64,000 nucleotides of DNA from Burkholderia sp. SRS-W-2-2016 (GTDB lineage Bacteria > Pseudomonadota > Gammaproteobacteria > Burkholderiales > Burkholderiaceae). The position numbers and the translations under genes are program-made. The notes below the pieces were generated by a model. The model was given only the letters and a program-made list of their open reading frames with translations, was not told where the DNA came from and ran no database searches. The stretch lies in assembly GCF_001931485.1 (NCBI RefSeq), contig NZ_MSDV01000003.1:62001-126000 (forward strand). Reading direction: 5' to 3'. Positions 57,565 to 64,000 of this stretch are shown here, one piece after another. Each line of letters starts with the position of its first letter. The first letter of the stretch is position 1.

Positions 57565-58647
57565 TCAATCACTAATATTATTAATTGCCGGCTGTTTCGC
57601 CTCGGTAATTACCCTGACCGACGCGCGTTCGACCAGCGGGCCGTCGAGCTTGACCGTGCGATGCCGGACCGGCGCGCCGGCGAGGCGGTTGTGTTCTTCC
57701 TGCAGCAGCGTCTCGACCGCCCAGCGGCCGAGCTCGTAGTTCGGCAGCACCACGGTGGAGAGCGGCGGATGGGTGTGGCGGGCGATTTCCTGGTCGTCGT
57801 AGCCGAGCACCGACACGTCTTCGGGCACCCGCAGGCCGAGCTGTTTGAGCGCTTCGATCGCGCCGATCGCGGTCAGGTCGTTCGCGCAGAAGATCGCGGT
57901 CGGCGGATTCGCTTCGCGCATCAGCGACAGCGTCAGCTCGAAGCCGAGGCCCGAGCTCCAGTCGCCGTCGCGCACCAGCTCCGCCGCGTACGGCAGGTCG
58001 GCGGTCGCGAGCGCGGTGCGGTAGCCCTTCAGGCGGTCTTTCGCGGCGTCCTGCCAAGGCTCGCCGTTGATGTAGCCGATCCGCCGATGGCCGGACTGCA
58101 GCAGGTAGTCGGTCGCCAGATGGCCGCCGGCCACCTCGGCCGGCACCACCGACGAAAACGCGCTGTCGCCGGTGTAGCAGTTCAGCAGCACGGTCGGCAC
58201 CTGCGACAGCGCGGCCGGCGGCGCGACCTTGCGGGTGTAGACGGTCGCGTAGATCACGCCGAACACGTGCGGATTGGTCAGCACCGTGTCGAGCACCTGT
58301 TTTTCGATGTCGGCGTTGCCGTGCGTCGAGTAGACCGCCAGCATCTTGCCGTTCGCGTACGCGGCGTCGCGCGCGCCGTCGGCGTTGACGACCGGGTGCG
58401 GGCTGGTCGAGATTTCGTCGGCCAGATAGACGATCAGATTGCGCTCGTCGCTCGAGGCCGGCACCGGCTCGCGCAGCGACAGCCGGTAGCCGAGGTCGTG
58501 CGCGGCCTTCAACACCTTGTTGCGGGTGGCTTCGGAAAATTTCGCGCCGGCCGCGTTGTTCAGCACCAGCGAAACGGTGGATTGCGACACGCCGGTGAGC
58601 TTGGCGATGTCGGTCATGGTCGGACGGCGTTGAGTCGATTTTTTCAT
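57565..58647 (-). CDS. LacI/GalR-family transcriptional regulator
   Basis: A 360-residue repressor with the N-terminal LacI helix-turn-helix (MTDIAKLTGVSQSTVSLVLN, about residues 11-30), the hinge helix RNKVLKAAHDLGY and a periplasmic-binding-protein-like sensor domain. The domain includes VFGVIYATVYTRK, GGHLATDYLLQSGHRRIGYI and CANDLTAIGAIEALK. It lies directly upstream of the YtfQ-type gene and divergent from an aldose epimerase, which points to control of this sugar locus. Its C-terminal codons form an AT-rich patch resembling the putative operator. Confidence 0.93.
   Translation of the reverse strand: MKKSTQRRPTMTDIAKLTGVSQSTVSLVLNNAAGAKFSEATRNKVLKAAHDLGYRLSLREPVPASSDERNLIVYLADEISTSPHPVVNADGARDAAYANGKMLAVYSTHGNADIEKQVLDTVLTNPHVFGVIYATVYTRKVAPPAALSQVPTVLLNCYTGDSAFSSVVPAEVAGGHLATDYLLQSGHRRIGYINGEPWQDAAKDRLKGYRTALATADLPYAAELVRDGDWSSGLGFELTLSLMREANPPTAIFCANDLTAIGAIEALKQLGLRVPEDVSVLGYDDQEIARHTHPPLSTVVLPNYELGRWAVETLLQEEHNRLAGAPVRHRTVKLDGPLVERASVRVITEAKQPAINNISD
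57575..57585 (-). promoter_or_regulatory. Inverted near-copy of the putative LacI operator
   Basis: ATATTATTAAT matches the complement of the 11-mer at 58717 and 58805 at 10 of 11 positions. It lies in the last codons of the regulator gene, about 190 bases upstream of the binding-protein start. Because it encodes the regulator C-terminus, it may be coincidental. Confidence 0.35.
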
Positions 58648-58716
58648 TGTGCGGGCCGCGGCGAGGCGGCGCTAAAGCATGGGAATGCCGCTGGGCATCA
58701 TGCCGATGACGGTACC

Positions 58717-58727
58717 ACTAATAATAT
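58717..58727 (+). promoter_or_regulatory. Putative LacI-family operator 1
   Basis: ACTAATAATAT, an AT-only island in GC-rich DNA, about 70 bases upstream of the regulator start. It is identical to the site at 58805-58815, 88 bases away. Confidence 0.5.
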
Positions 58728-58804
58728 GCGTGCGGCAACGCGCGCTAACCCGCCATTTGGGAACAGGTTTACGGTGAGTTACCGGGTCTTCCGACAAATT
58801 TATT

Positions 58805-58815
58805 ACTAATAATAT
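58805..58815 (+). promoter_or_regulatory. Putative LacI-family operator 2
   Basis: An identical ACTAATAATAT that abuts a possible -35 element TTGACT (58815-58820) of the epimerase gene. This position would let the regulator block that promoter. Confidence 0.5.
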
Positions 58816-58910
58816 TGACTGGGCGGGCGGTCTCGTGCGATTCTCGCTCGGGCGGGCTGGAGGCAGTCCGCCGGCCGCGTGCTGTGCGCGGCACGTTACA
58901 GGAGACACGA

Positions 58911-58955
58911 ATGCACGTTGGTGCCGCCATCCGCTCGCGGTTTCTCGTTTGTTGA
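58911..58955 (+). CDS. Possible 14-residue leader peptide before the epimerase gene
   Basis: A short frame reading MHVGAAIRSRFLVC starts at an ATG behind a strong CAGGAG RBS (about 58900-58905). It ends in TGA two bases before the epimerase ATG (58958). The epimerase ATG itself has no RBS, so this frame could deliver ribosomes by re-initiation. No known leader-peptide family is recognised. Confidence 0.35.
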   Translation: MHVGAAIRSRFLVC

Positions 58956-58957
58956 TC

Positions 58958-59992
58958 ATGCGCGACGTTTCCCTGCATCCGATGCGGCCGCAGACGCCGC
59001 ACACGCCGAACGCGCCGCACCCCGTGGCGCAAGCCGGCTCGCAATTGTCGTGGCTCGACGATCCGGCGATCGTCGCGCGGCTCGTCGTGGTGTCGGCGGG
59101 GCCGTTGCGCGCGGTGCTCGCGCCCGACGTGGGCGGCGCGCTCGCGGCTTTCTACGAAGTCACGCCCGCGGGTCCGTTGCACTGGCTGCGGCCGGCCACG
59201 GCGGACGCGTTCGCGCAGCGCGATCCGCTGCAAATGGCGAGCTTTCCGCTGTTCCCGTATTGCAACCGGATTCGCGACGCGCGTTTCGAGTTCGACGGCC
59301 AGGCGATCGATCTGGCCGGCAACGATCCGCGCTTCGCGCACGCGCTGCACGGCAACGCGTGGCGGCAGCCGTGGCGGGTCGGCGCGCAGAATGAAAATTC
59401 GCTCGACCTGCACTTCGAGCACGAGCCCGATGCGCAGGTACGCGGCGACTGGCCGTTCCGCTATCGCGCGCGCCAGCGGATCGAACTGTGCGACGGCGGC
59501 TTGCGGATCACGATGTGGGCGCAGAACCTCGCCGAGCGGCCGATGCCGTTCGGGATGGGCCATCACCCTTACTACCCGCGCACCGAAGCGACCCGCGTAC
59601 ACGCCGACGTACAGGCGATGTGGCACGCCGATGCCGCGGTGCTGCCGACTCATCTCGGCCCGCACCCGGCGGTCGACGCGTTGCGCGCCGGCATGTCGCC
59701 CGATGCGTTCGATCTCGACAACAACTTCGCGAACTGGACGCGCGAGGCGACGATCGCATGGCCCGACGAACGCCGCAGCCTGACGATGCGCGCGGACGCG
59801 CCGTTCGATCACATGGTGGTGTTCGCGCCGGCCAACGATCCGCAGCTGTGCGTGGAGCCGGTCACGAATACGACCGACTGCTTCAACGCGGTCGGGGAGG
59901 CGGGGCTGCGCGAACAGGTTGGCGGCTGCGTGCTGCAGCCGGGGGAGGAAATCGAGGCGGCGTTGACTTGGACGCCATGCCGGGAGGGGTGA
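58958..59992 (+). CDS. Aldose 1-epimerase family protein
   Basis: A 344-residue galactose-mutarotase-fold enzyme that interconverts alpha and beta sugar anomers. Key segments: substrate-binding arginine in PYCNRIRDARFEFDG, HALHGNAWRQPW, the acid-base His in GMGHHPYYPR, and the catalytic Glu in LCVEPVTNTTD. The start at 58958 is uncertain: it lacks an RBS and an ATG eight codons later is possible, while upstream in-frame codons are unconserved. It lies divergent from the LacI-type gene, fitting a role in processing the imported sugar. Confidence 0.87.
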   Translation: MRDVSLHPMRPQTPHTPNAPHPVAQAGSQLSWLDDPAIVARLVVVSAGPLRAVLAPDVGGALAAFYEVTPAGPLHWLRPATADAFAQRDPLQMASFPLFPYCNRIRDARFEFDGQAIDLAGNDPRFAHALHGNAWRQPWRVGAQNENSLDLHFEHEPDAQVRGDWPFRYRARQRIELCDGGLRITMWAQNLAERPMPFGMGHHPYYPRTEATRVHADVQAMWHADAAVLPTHLGPHPAVDALRAGMSPDAFDLDNNFANWTREATIAWPDERRSLTMRADAPFDHMVVFAPANDPQLCVEPVTNTTDCFNAVGEAGLREQVGGCVLQPGEEIEAALTWTPCREG

Positions 59993-60109
59993 GCGAGTTT
60001 CGTGCGGAGGCGCCGTGCGCAGACCATTTCACTAGAATAATGCTGCGCGATTTCACTAAAAAGATGCTACGAAGCCTTTCGAGCTGATTTTTCGCGCTCC
60101 GCTCGCATC

Positions 60110-60907
60110 TCAATCCACCCGCAACCGCGCCATATAAGGCAGATGATCCGACAGCCACGCAGTCTCCTGCGTCGGCTGGATCCACTCGATCGGCTGCATC
60201 CCGCGCACGAACATCTTGTCCAGCGACAGCGCCGGCGAAAACGCCGGAAACGTGCGCGCCGGCTCGCCGAGCAGCGTTGCCACTTCCTGCAGTCCGTGCT
60301 CGCGAAACAGCGGCACCGAGTCATTGCGCCAGTCGTTGAAGTCGCCGGCCAGCACCAGCGGGCCGGCGGGCGCTTCCTTCGCGATCCAGTGCGCGATCCA
60401 GTTCATCTGCCGCATGCGCGCCGGCCGCGTCAGCGCCAGATGCGCGCACAGCAGCGTGACGAGCCGGCCGCCGAAGGTCGCGCGCGCGACCAGCAGCCCA
60501 CGCTTCTCGAAGCGGTGCGCGGAGATATCCCAGCGGCCGCCGAGATCGAGCGGATGCGGCGACAGGATCGCATTGCCGTGCCGCCACGACGGCTTGAATA
60601 CGTTCGGGCCGAGCGCGACTTCGAGTTCGAGCGCGCGCGCGATTTCGGTCGCCTGACAATGCCAGACGTCGGCCGACGGATCGTCCATCGGCGCACCGAA
60701 GCTGCTGGCGATCACCGGCGACGGCATCCGCCGCGCCATCGCTTCCTGCAGGAAATAGGCGTCCGCGTGAGTCGACTGGACCCAGCGCTGCATCGCCTGC
60801 CAGGCCTGGAAGCCGAGCGGCGTGCGGCCCTTGTGCAGGTTCCAGCTCACCGCGACGAAGTCGTTCGGCGCGAAGCTTTCGCGGATCAATTCTTCTGGGT
60901 TTCGCAT
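60110..60907 (-). CDS. Endonuclease/exonuclease/phosphatase (EEP) family protein
   Basis: A 265-residue EEP-fold enzyme with the full motif set: VSWNLHKGR (Asn), FLQEAM (catalytic Glu), CAHLAL, LAGDFNDWRN (Asp/Asn) and LSDHLPYMARL (Asp-His). Relatives include YbhP-like proteins and sphingomyelinase-like phosphodiesterases. Substrate may be a lipid head group, phosphoinositide-like compound or nucleic acid. No signal peptide is visible, suggesting a cytoplasmic role. Confidence 0.88.
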   Translation of the reverse strand: MRNPEELIRESFAPNDFVAVSWNLHKGRTPLGFQAWQAMQRWVQSTHADAYFLQEAMARRMPSPVIASSFGAPMDDPSADVWHCQATEIARALELEVALGPNVFKPSWRHGNAILSPHPLDLGGRWDISAHRFEKRGLLVARATFGGRLVTLLCAHLALTRPARMRQMNWIAHWIAKEAPAGPLVLAGDFNDWRNDSVPLFREHGLQEVATLLGEPARTFPAFSPALSLDKMFVRGMQPIEWIQPTQETAWLSDHLPYMARLRVD

Positions 60908-60974
60908 ACCGCGTTATCCACGTGTTCTGGTTGAGGGCGCCGCGCAGGCGCGTGATTCACGTTCGCTGTTCATG

Positions 60975-61610
60975 TCAGTTCGATTTGCCGGGCGGGGCGG
61001 CGATGGTCGTGCCGCTAGCCGGGTTGCCGGAGGTGCCGGCAGCAGTGCCGCCGCCGTTGCCGCCGTTGCCGCCGTTGCCGTTCATCGCGCCGGCGTCACT
61101 CGCCGCGCCGTTCCCGTTCGCGCCGTTGTTCACGACGTTCGCATGCACGCGATAAACGAGGTTCGGATTGCTCGCGACGATCGTCCAGCTCGCCCATTGA
61201 TCGGGCGGCACCACGAGGCCCGGATGGCTTGCATTCACCTGACGCGGCTGCGGCGGCAGCTTGCAGCCGATGTCGGTGCGCTGCGCGCTGTCGCTTTCGA
61301 GCGTTTCCTGGGTGTCGATCGACAGCATCACGCCCTGCGGATCCACGCGCAGCGGCGACAGCGTGATCGTGCGCGACAGGTCGATGCTGCCGGCCGGCTG
61401 ATCCTTGCAGCCGACGTTGTGCTGGATCACCTGGTGATGGGTATCCGTGCGCGCCTGGCCCACGGTGGTGGTGCCTTCGAACAGGTCGATCTGCTGACCG
61501 TCTTTCAGCACCTGCAATTGCCATTGCACGGCCTGCTGGCTTGGTCGTTGTTGCGCGTGTGCGAGCAACGAAGCGCCAAGCAGCATGGCCACGATACTGG
61601 TTTTCCACAT
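60975..61610 (-). CDS. Exported hypothetical protein with Gly/Asn-rich tail
   Basis: A 211-residue protein with a clear signal peptide (SIVAMLLGASLLAHAQ, cleavage after AHA near residue 19). A compact domain of about 130 residues follows with two cysteines (NVGCKDQ and DIGCKLP) that could form a disulfide. The C-terminal 45 residues are low-complexity Gly/Asn/Ala-rich. It is not a family I recognise. Periplasmic location is inferred. Confidence 0.82.
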   Translation of the reverse strand: MWKTSIVAMLLGASLLAHAQQRPSQQAVQWQLQVLKDGQQIDLFEGTTTVGQARTDTHHQVIQHNVGCKDQPAGSIDLSRTITLSPLRVDPQGVMLSIDTQETLESDSAQRTDIGCKLPPQPRQVNASHPGLVVPPDQWASWTIVASNPNLVYRVHANVVNNGANGNGAASDAGAMNGNGGNGGNGGGTAAGTSGNPASGTTIAAPPGKSN

Positions 61611-61985
61611 ATCGGGAATCTCCGCTCACGACATCGGCCGGTACCGTGTCTGGGTCGGGTTGGTGTCGTTTTTCAGGTATTCGAAACAGTGAGCCATCTT
61701 ACCCCCGATGGCCGAAACGATTTTCTGACATCTCGAGCCCGGACCGGTTCAGCAATACTCCATTTCAGATAAGGACAGCAATCGCGGAAACAAGCGCGCA
61801 CCGCCGCGCACGCCGGACAGTGCCCAGCACGTGGCGGGCCCAATCCACATAAGCGGCTGTTAGCAGCAGAGCCGCACGACTGCTGGCTTGCACCTGTTTA
61901 TGTCGTCGCTACACTGGACTCGAACCGGCGCTCACAAGGCGCCGCCGCAGCAGCATCACGCAGCATCAAGCAGACGGGGTGAGCG
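61611..61985. other. Divergent intergenic region
   Basis: 375 bases between the exported protein (leftward) and the AAA ATPase (rightward). No gene is supported. The promoters of both should lie here but are not recognisable. Confidence 0.5.
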
Positions 61986-62963
61986 ATGACGACGGCAATG
62001 GTCAAACAGGAAATCGCGGTGGCATCGTTTAGCCGGGTGTACGACCTCGATCAGGTCGAAACCGCGCTGAACGGTCTCGGTGACGGCGCCAATGAGGCGT
62101 TGCGCACCACTTACGAAAAGATGCTGAAAACCGGCAATTTGCGCTTCTGCGTGAAGCCGAACCGGATGCCGTCGATCGACGATCTGATCGACGCGCTGCC
62201 GAATTTTTCCGCGCCGCTCGACGACGTCCGCAAGCAGGTCGCGCTGTGCCTCGAAACCGAGGACCGGCTCGAACTGATGCCGATCCTGCTGCTCGGCGAC
62301 CCCGGCATCGGCAAGACCCATTTCGCGAAGCAGTTGGCGCGGCTGCTCGGCACCGCGTATCAGTACGTCGCGATGAGTTCGCTGACCGCGGGCTGGATTC
62401 TGTCGGGCGCGTCGTCGCAGTGGAAGAACGCGAAGCCGGGCAAGGTGTTCGATGCGCTCGTGAACGGCAGCTACGCGAATCCGGTGATCGCCGTCGATGA
62501 AATCGACAAGGCCACCGGCGACTCGCAATACGATCCGCTCGGCGCGCTGTACGCGCTGCTGGAGCACGACACCGCGCAGAGCTTTATCGACGAATTCGCC
62601 GAGATTCCGATCAACGCGGGCAACGTGATCTGGATCGCGACCGCCAACGACGAACGCGCGATTCCCGAGCCGATCCTGAACCGGATGAACGTCTACGAAA
62701 TTCCGCCACCCGATCATGCGGGCGCACGACGTATCGCGCAGGCGATCTATGACGAAATCCGTTGCGCGCACAACTGGGGACTGCGCTTTCCCGAGCAGCT
62801 CGGCGAAGCGGCGCTCGACGCGCTGAAGCCCGCGTCGCCGCGCGCGATGCGCCGGGCGATCCTGAACGGCTTCGGCGCGGCGCGGATCGCCGGACGCGAC
62901 CAGATCGAGGCGGCGGACATCCGCCTCGATTACGGAAACCGGCGAAAACCGATCGGTTTTTGA
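61986..62963 (+). CDS. AAA+ ATPase (Lon-like AAA domain, no protease domain)
   Basis: A 325-residue AAA+ protein. Walker A is LLGDPGIGKTHFAKQ (near 104-112), Walker B is IAVDEIDKATG, sensor 1 is WIATANDE, and the arginine-finger region is IPEPILNRMNVYEI. The fold resembles the AAA module of Lon, but the N-terminal LAN domain and C-terminal protease domain are absent. A roughly 70-residue N-terminal region (VYDLDQVETALNGLGDGANE and on) is unassigned. It stands alone between a divergent exported protein and an FAD enzyme; partners are unknown. Confidence 0.88.
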   Translation: MTTAMVKQEIAVASFSRVYDLDQVETALNGLGDGANEALRTTYEKMLKTGNLRFCVKPNRMPSIDDLIDALPNFSAPLDDVRKQVALCLETEDRLELMPILLLGDPGIGKTHFAKQLARLLGTAYQYVAMSSLTAGWILSGASSQWKNAKPGKVFDALVNGSYANPVIAVDEIDKATGDSQYDPLGALYALLEHDTAQSFIDEFAEIPINAGNVIWIATANDERAIPEPILNRMNVYEIPPPDHAGARRIAQAIYDEIRCAHNWGLRFPEQLGEAALDALKPASPRAMRRAILNGFGAARIAGRDQIEAADIRLDYGNRRKPIGF

Positions 62964-63391
62964 GGTTTTTGGGCGTTTTCAGGCCCAAAACCGGTCTAAA
63001 TGCGATTTGCATGAAAATGATGGGCAATTCGTACCGTTCGCGCGGTGAATGCCACGGCAATTGTTGCTAATTTTGAGATATGGTGCGAAGGCGCGCCCGG
63101 TGGATGGAGGCCGGGCCGCGCTCCGCGAGCGCGGCCGAGTGCCGTTTCGGTCTGTACTGCGTCGTACAATTTTGCGTGGCGGTGATAAAACGATATCAGC
63201 AGACCGAAATAAACCTACGCACATCCAGGCAAACTCAGGCACATCAGGCACATCAAGCAGACGCAAAACAGATTCCAGCGGACAGATGCACTCGATAAAC
63301 AGCGAAAGCGCCACCGAGGCGCCGCATCCTGTCTTTCTCCCCATCGGCTGAACGAGGCAGCGCGCGGCGTAGTCGGGCCGCGTCAACGGAT
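62964..63391. other. Intergenic region with possible terminator
   Basis: 428 bases. Just after the ATPase stop, GGTTTTTGGGC and GCCCAAAACC (about 62965-62997) form a stem with one bulged base, a possible terminator. A GC stem CCGCGCT/AGCGCGG occurs near 63116-63134, and AGGCACATC repeats near 63236. No gene is supported. Confidence 0.5.
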
Positions 63392-64000
63392 ATGGATCAG
63401 ATCGAATGTGTAGTGATCGGCGCCGGCGTGATCGGCCTCGCGACGGCGCGTGCGTTGGCGGCGCGCGGGCGCGAGGTGATCGTGCTGGAGGCCGCCGAGG
63501 CAATCGGGGTGGGCACCAGCTCGCGCAACAGCGAAGTGATTCACGCGGGCCTGTACTATCCGCGCGGCTCGCTGAAGGCGACGCTGTGCGTGCGCGGCCG
63601 CGAAATGCTGTACGACTACTGTGTCGAGCGCAACGTCCCGCATTCGCGCTGCGGCAAGCTGCTGGTCGCGACCGCGCGTAACCAGATTCCGCAGCTCGAA
63701 AGCATCATCGCGAAGGGACGCGACAACGGCGTGCTCGACCTGATGCGTATCACCGGCGATCAGGCGCAGGCGCTCGAACCGGCGCTCGAATGTGTGGAGG
63801 CGGTGTTCTCGCCGCAAACCGGGATTGTCGATAGTCATCAGCTGATGCTCGCGTTGCAGGGCGATGCCGAGCGCGACGGCGCGGTGTGCGCATTTCATGC
63901 GCCGGTCGAGGCGATCGAGGCGCGCAACGGCCGCTTCACGATCGCGGTCGGCGGCGCGGCGCCGACCACGATCAGCGCGGCCTGCGTGATCAATAGCGCG
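63392..64000 (+). CDS. FAD-dependent oxidoreductase, LhgO-like (5' part)
   Basis: The first 203 codons of a DAO-fold flavoenzyme, cut by the window end. The dinucleotide motif is [16 protein letters not shown], and [22 protein letters not shown] is characteristic of L-2-hydroxyglutarate oxidase (LhgO/YgaF) and close relatives, as is the later [16 protein letters not shown]. The substrate could be L-2-hydroxyglutarate; the C-terminal half needed to confirm this is missing. The ATG at 63392 is the only reasonable start. Confidence 0.88.
   Translation, partial: MDQIECVVIGAGVIGLATARALAARGREVIVLEAAEAIGVGTSSRNSEVIHAGLYYPRGSLKATLCVRGREMLYDYCVERNVPHSRCGKLLVATARNQIPQLESIIAKGRDNGVLDLMRITGDQAQALEPALECVEAVFSPQTGIVDSHQLMLALQGDAERDGAVCAFHAPVEAIEARNGRFTIAVGGAAPTTISAACVINSA

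Overview
The window looks like part of the main chromosome of a betaproteobacterium of the Burkholderiaceae, most probably Paraburkholderia or a close relative. The evidence is high GC with strong G/C third-position bias, the mreB | gatCAB and hslV-hslU / dksA / COG0523 neighbourhoods, a DapF-DUF484-XerC block, metX-metW, and protein sequences typical of that group. Most of it is stable housekeeping DNA. I found no rRNA, tRNA, CRISPR array, insertion sequence, prophage or attachment site.

Layout. 1-5.6 kb: mreC (cut by the window edge) and mreB on the minus strand (cell shape), divergent from gatC-gatA-gatB (Glu/Asp-tRNA amidotransferase). 5.7-7.4 kb: a PPK2 polyphosphate kinase and exonuclease III. 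7.4-15 kb: a minus-strand run of M48 protease, AmpG, MetW, MetX, SlmA, a HAD nucleotidase and ArgB. 15-19 kb: a small CWC protein, a TPR-glycosyltransferase and a RegB/RegA-type redox two-component pair. 19-29 kb: HslU, HslV, DksA, a His-rich COG0523 GTPase, RlmI, XerC, DUF484, DapF and an LpxL acyltransferase. 29-40 kb: metK with a structured leader, then small unknown genes, a PhyH-type dioxygenase, an aldo-keto reductase, an MFS carrier bordered by a 13-bp tandem array, SrkA and a DUF3857-transglutaminase protein.

39.6-47.1 kb is the main accessory block: a seven-gene minus-strand operon encoding a three-subunit molybdenum hydroxylase of the form II CO-dehydrogenase type (coxS-coxL-coxM), then the maturation genes coxD (MoxR ATPase), coxE (VWA), coxG and xdhC. 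47.4-52 kb: an amino-acid permease, a NarL-type response regulator with a sensor-less kinase, and ferredoxin-NADP reductase. 52.3-60 kb is a sugar-uptake locus: a YtfQ-YtfR-YtfT-YjfF-type (galactofuranose-like) ABC importer, a LacI-family repressor and a divergent aldose 1-epimerase. Identical AT-rich 11-mers in the lacI/epimerase intergenic region look like operators. 60-64 kb: an EEP-family phosphatase/nuclease, a periplasmic unknown, an AAA ATPase and the start of an FAD oxidoreductase resembling LhgO.

The least explained signals are the metK leader with mutually exclusive hairpins, the 13-bp array ending in an MFS stop codon, the repeated AT-rich LacI motif, a 14-codon ORF with a strong RBS just before the epimerase, and a DksA that has lost three of four zinc ligands.
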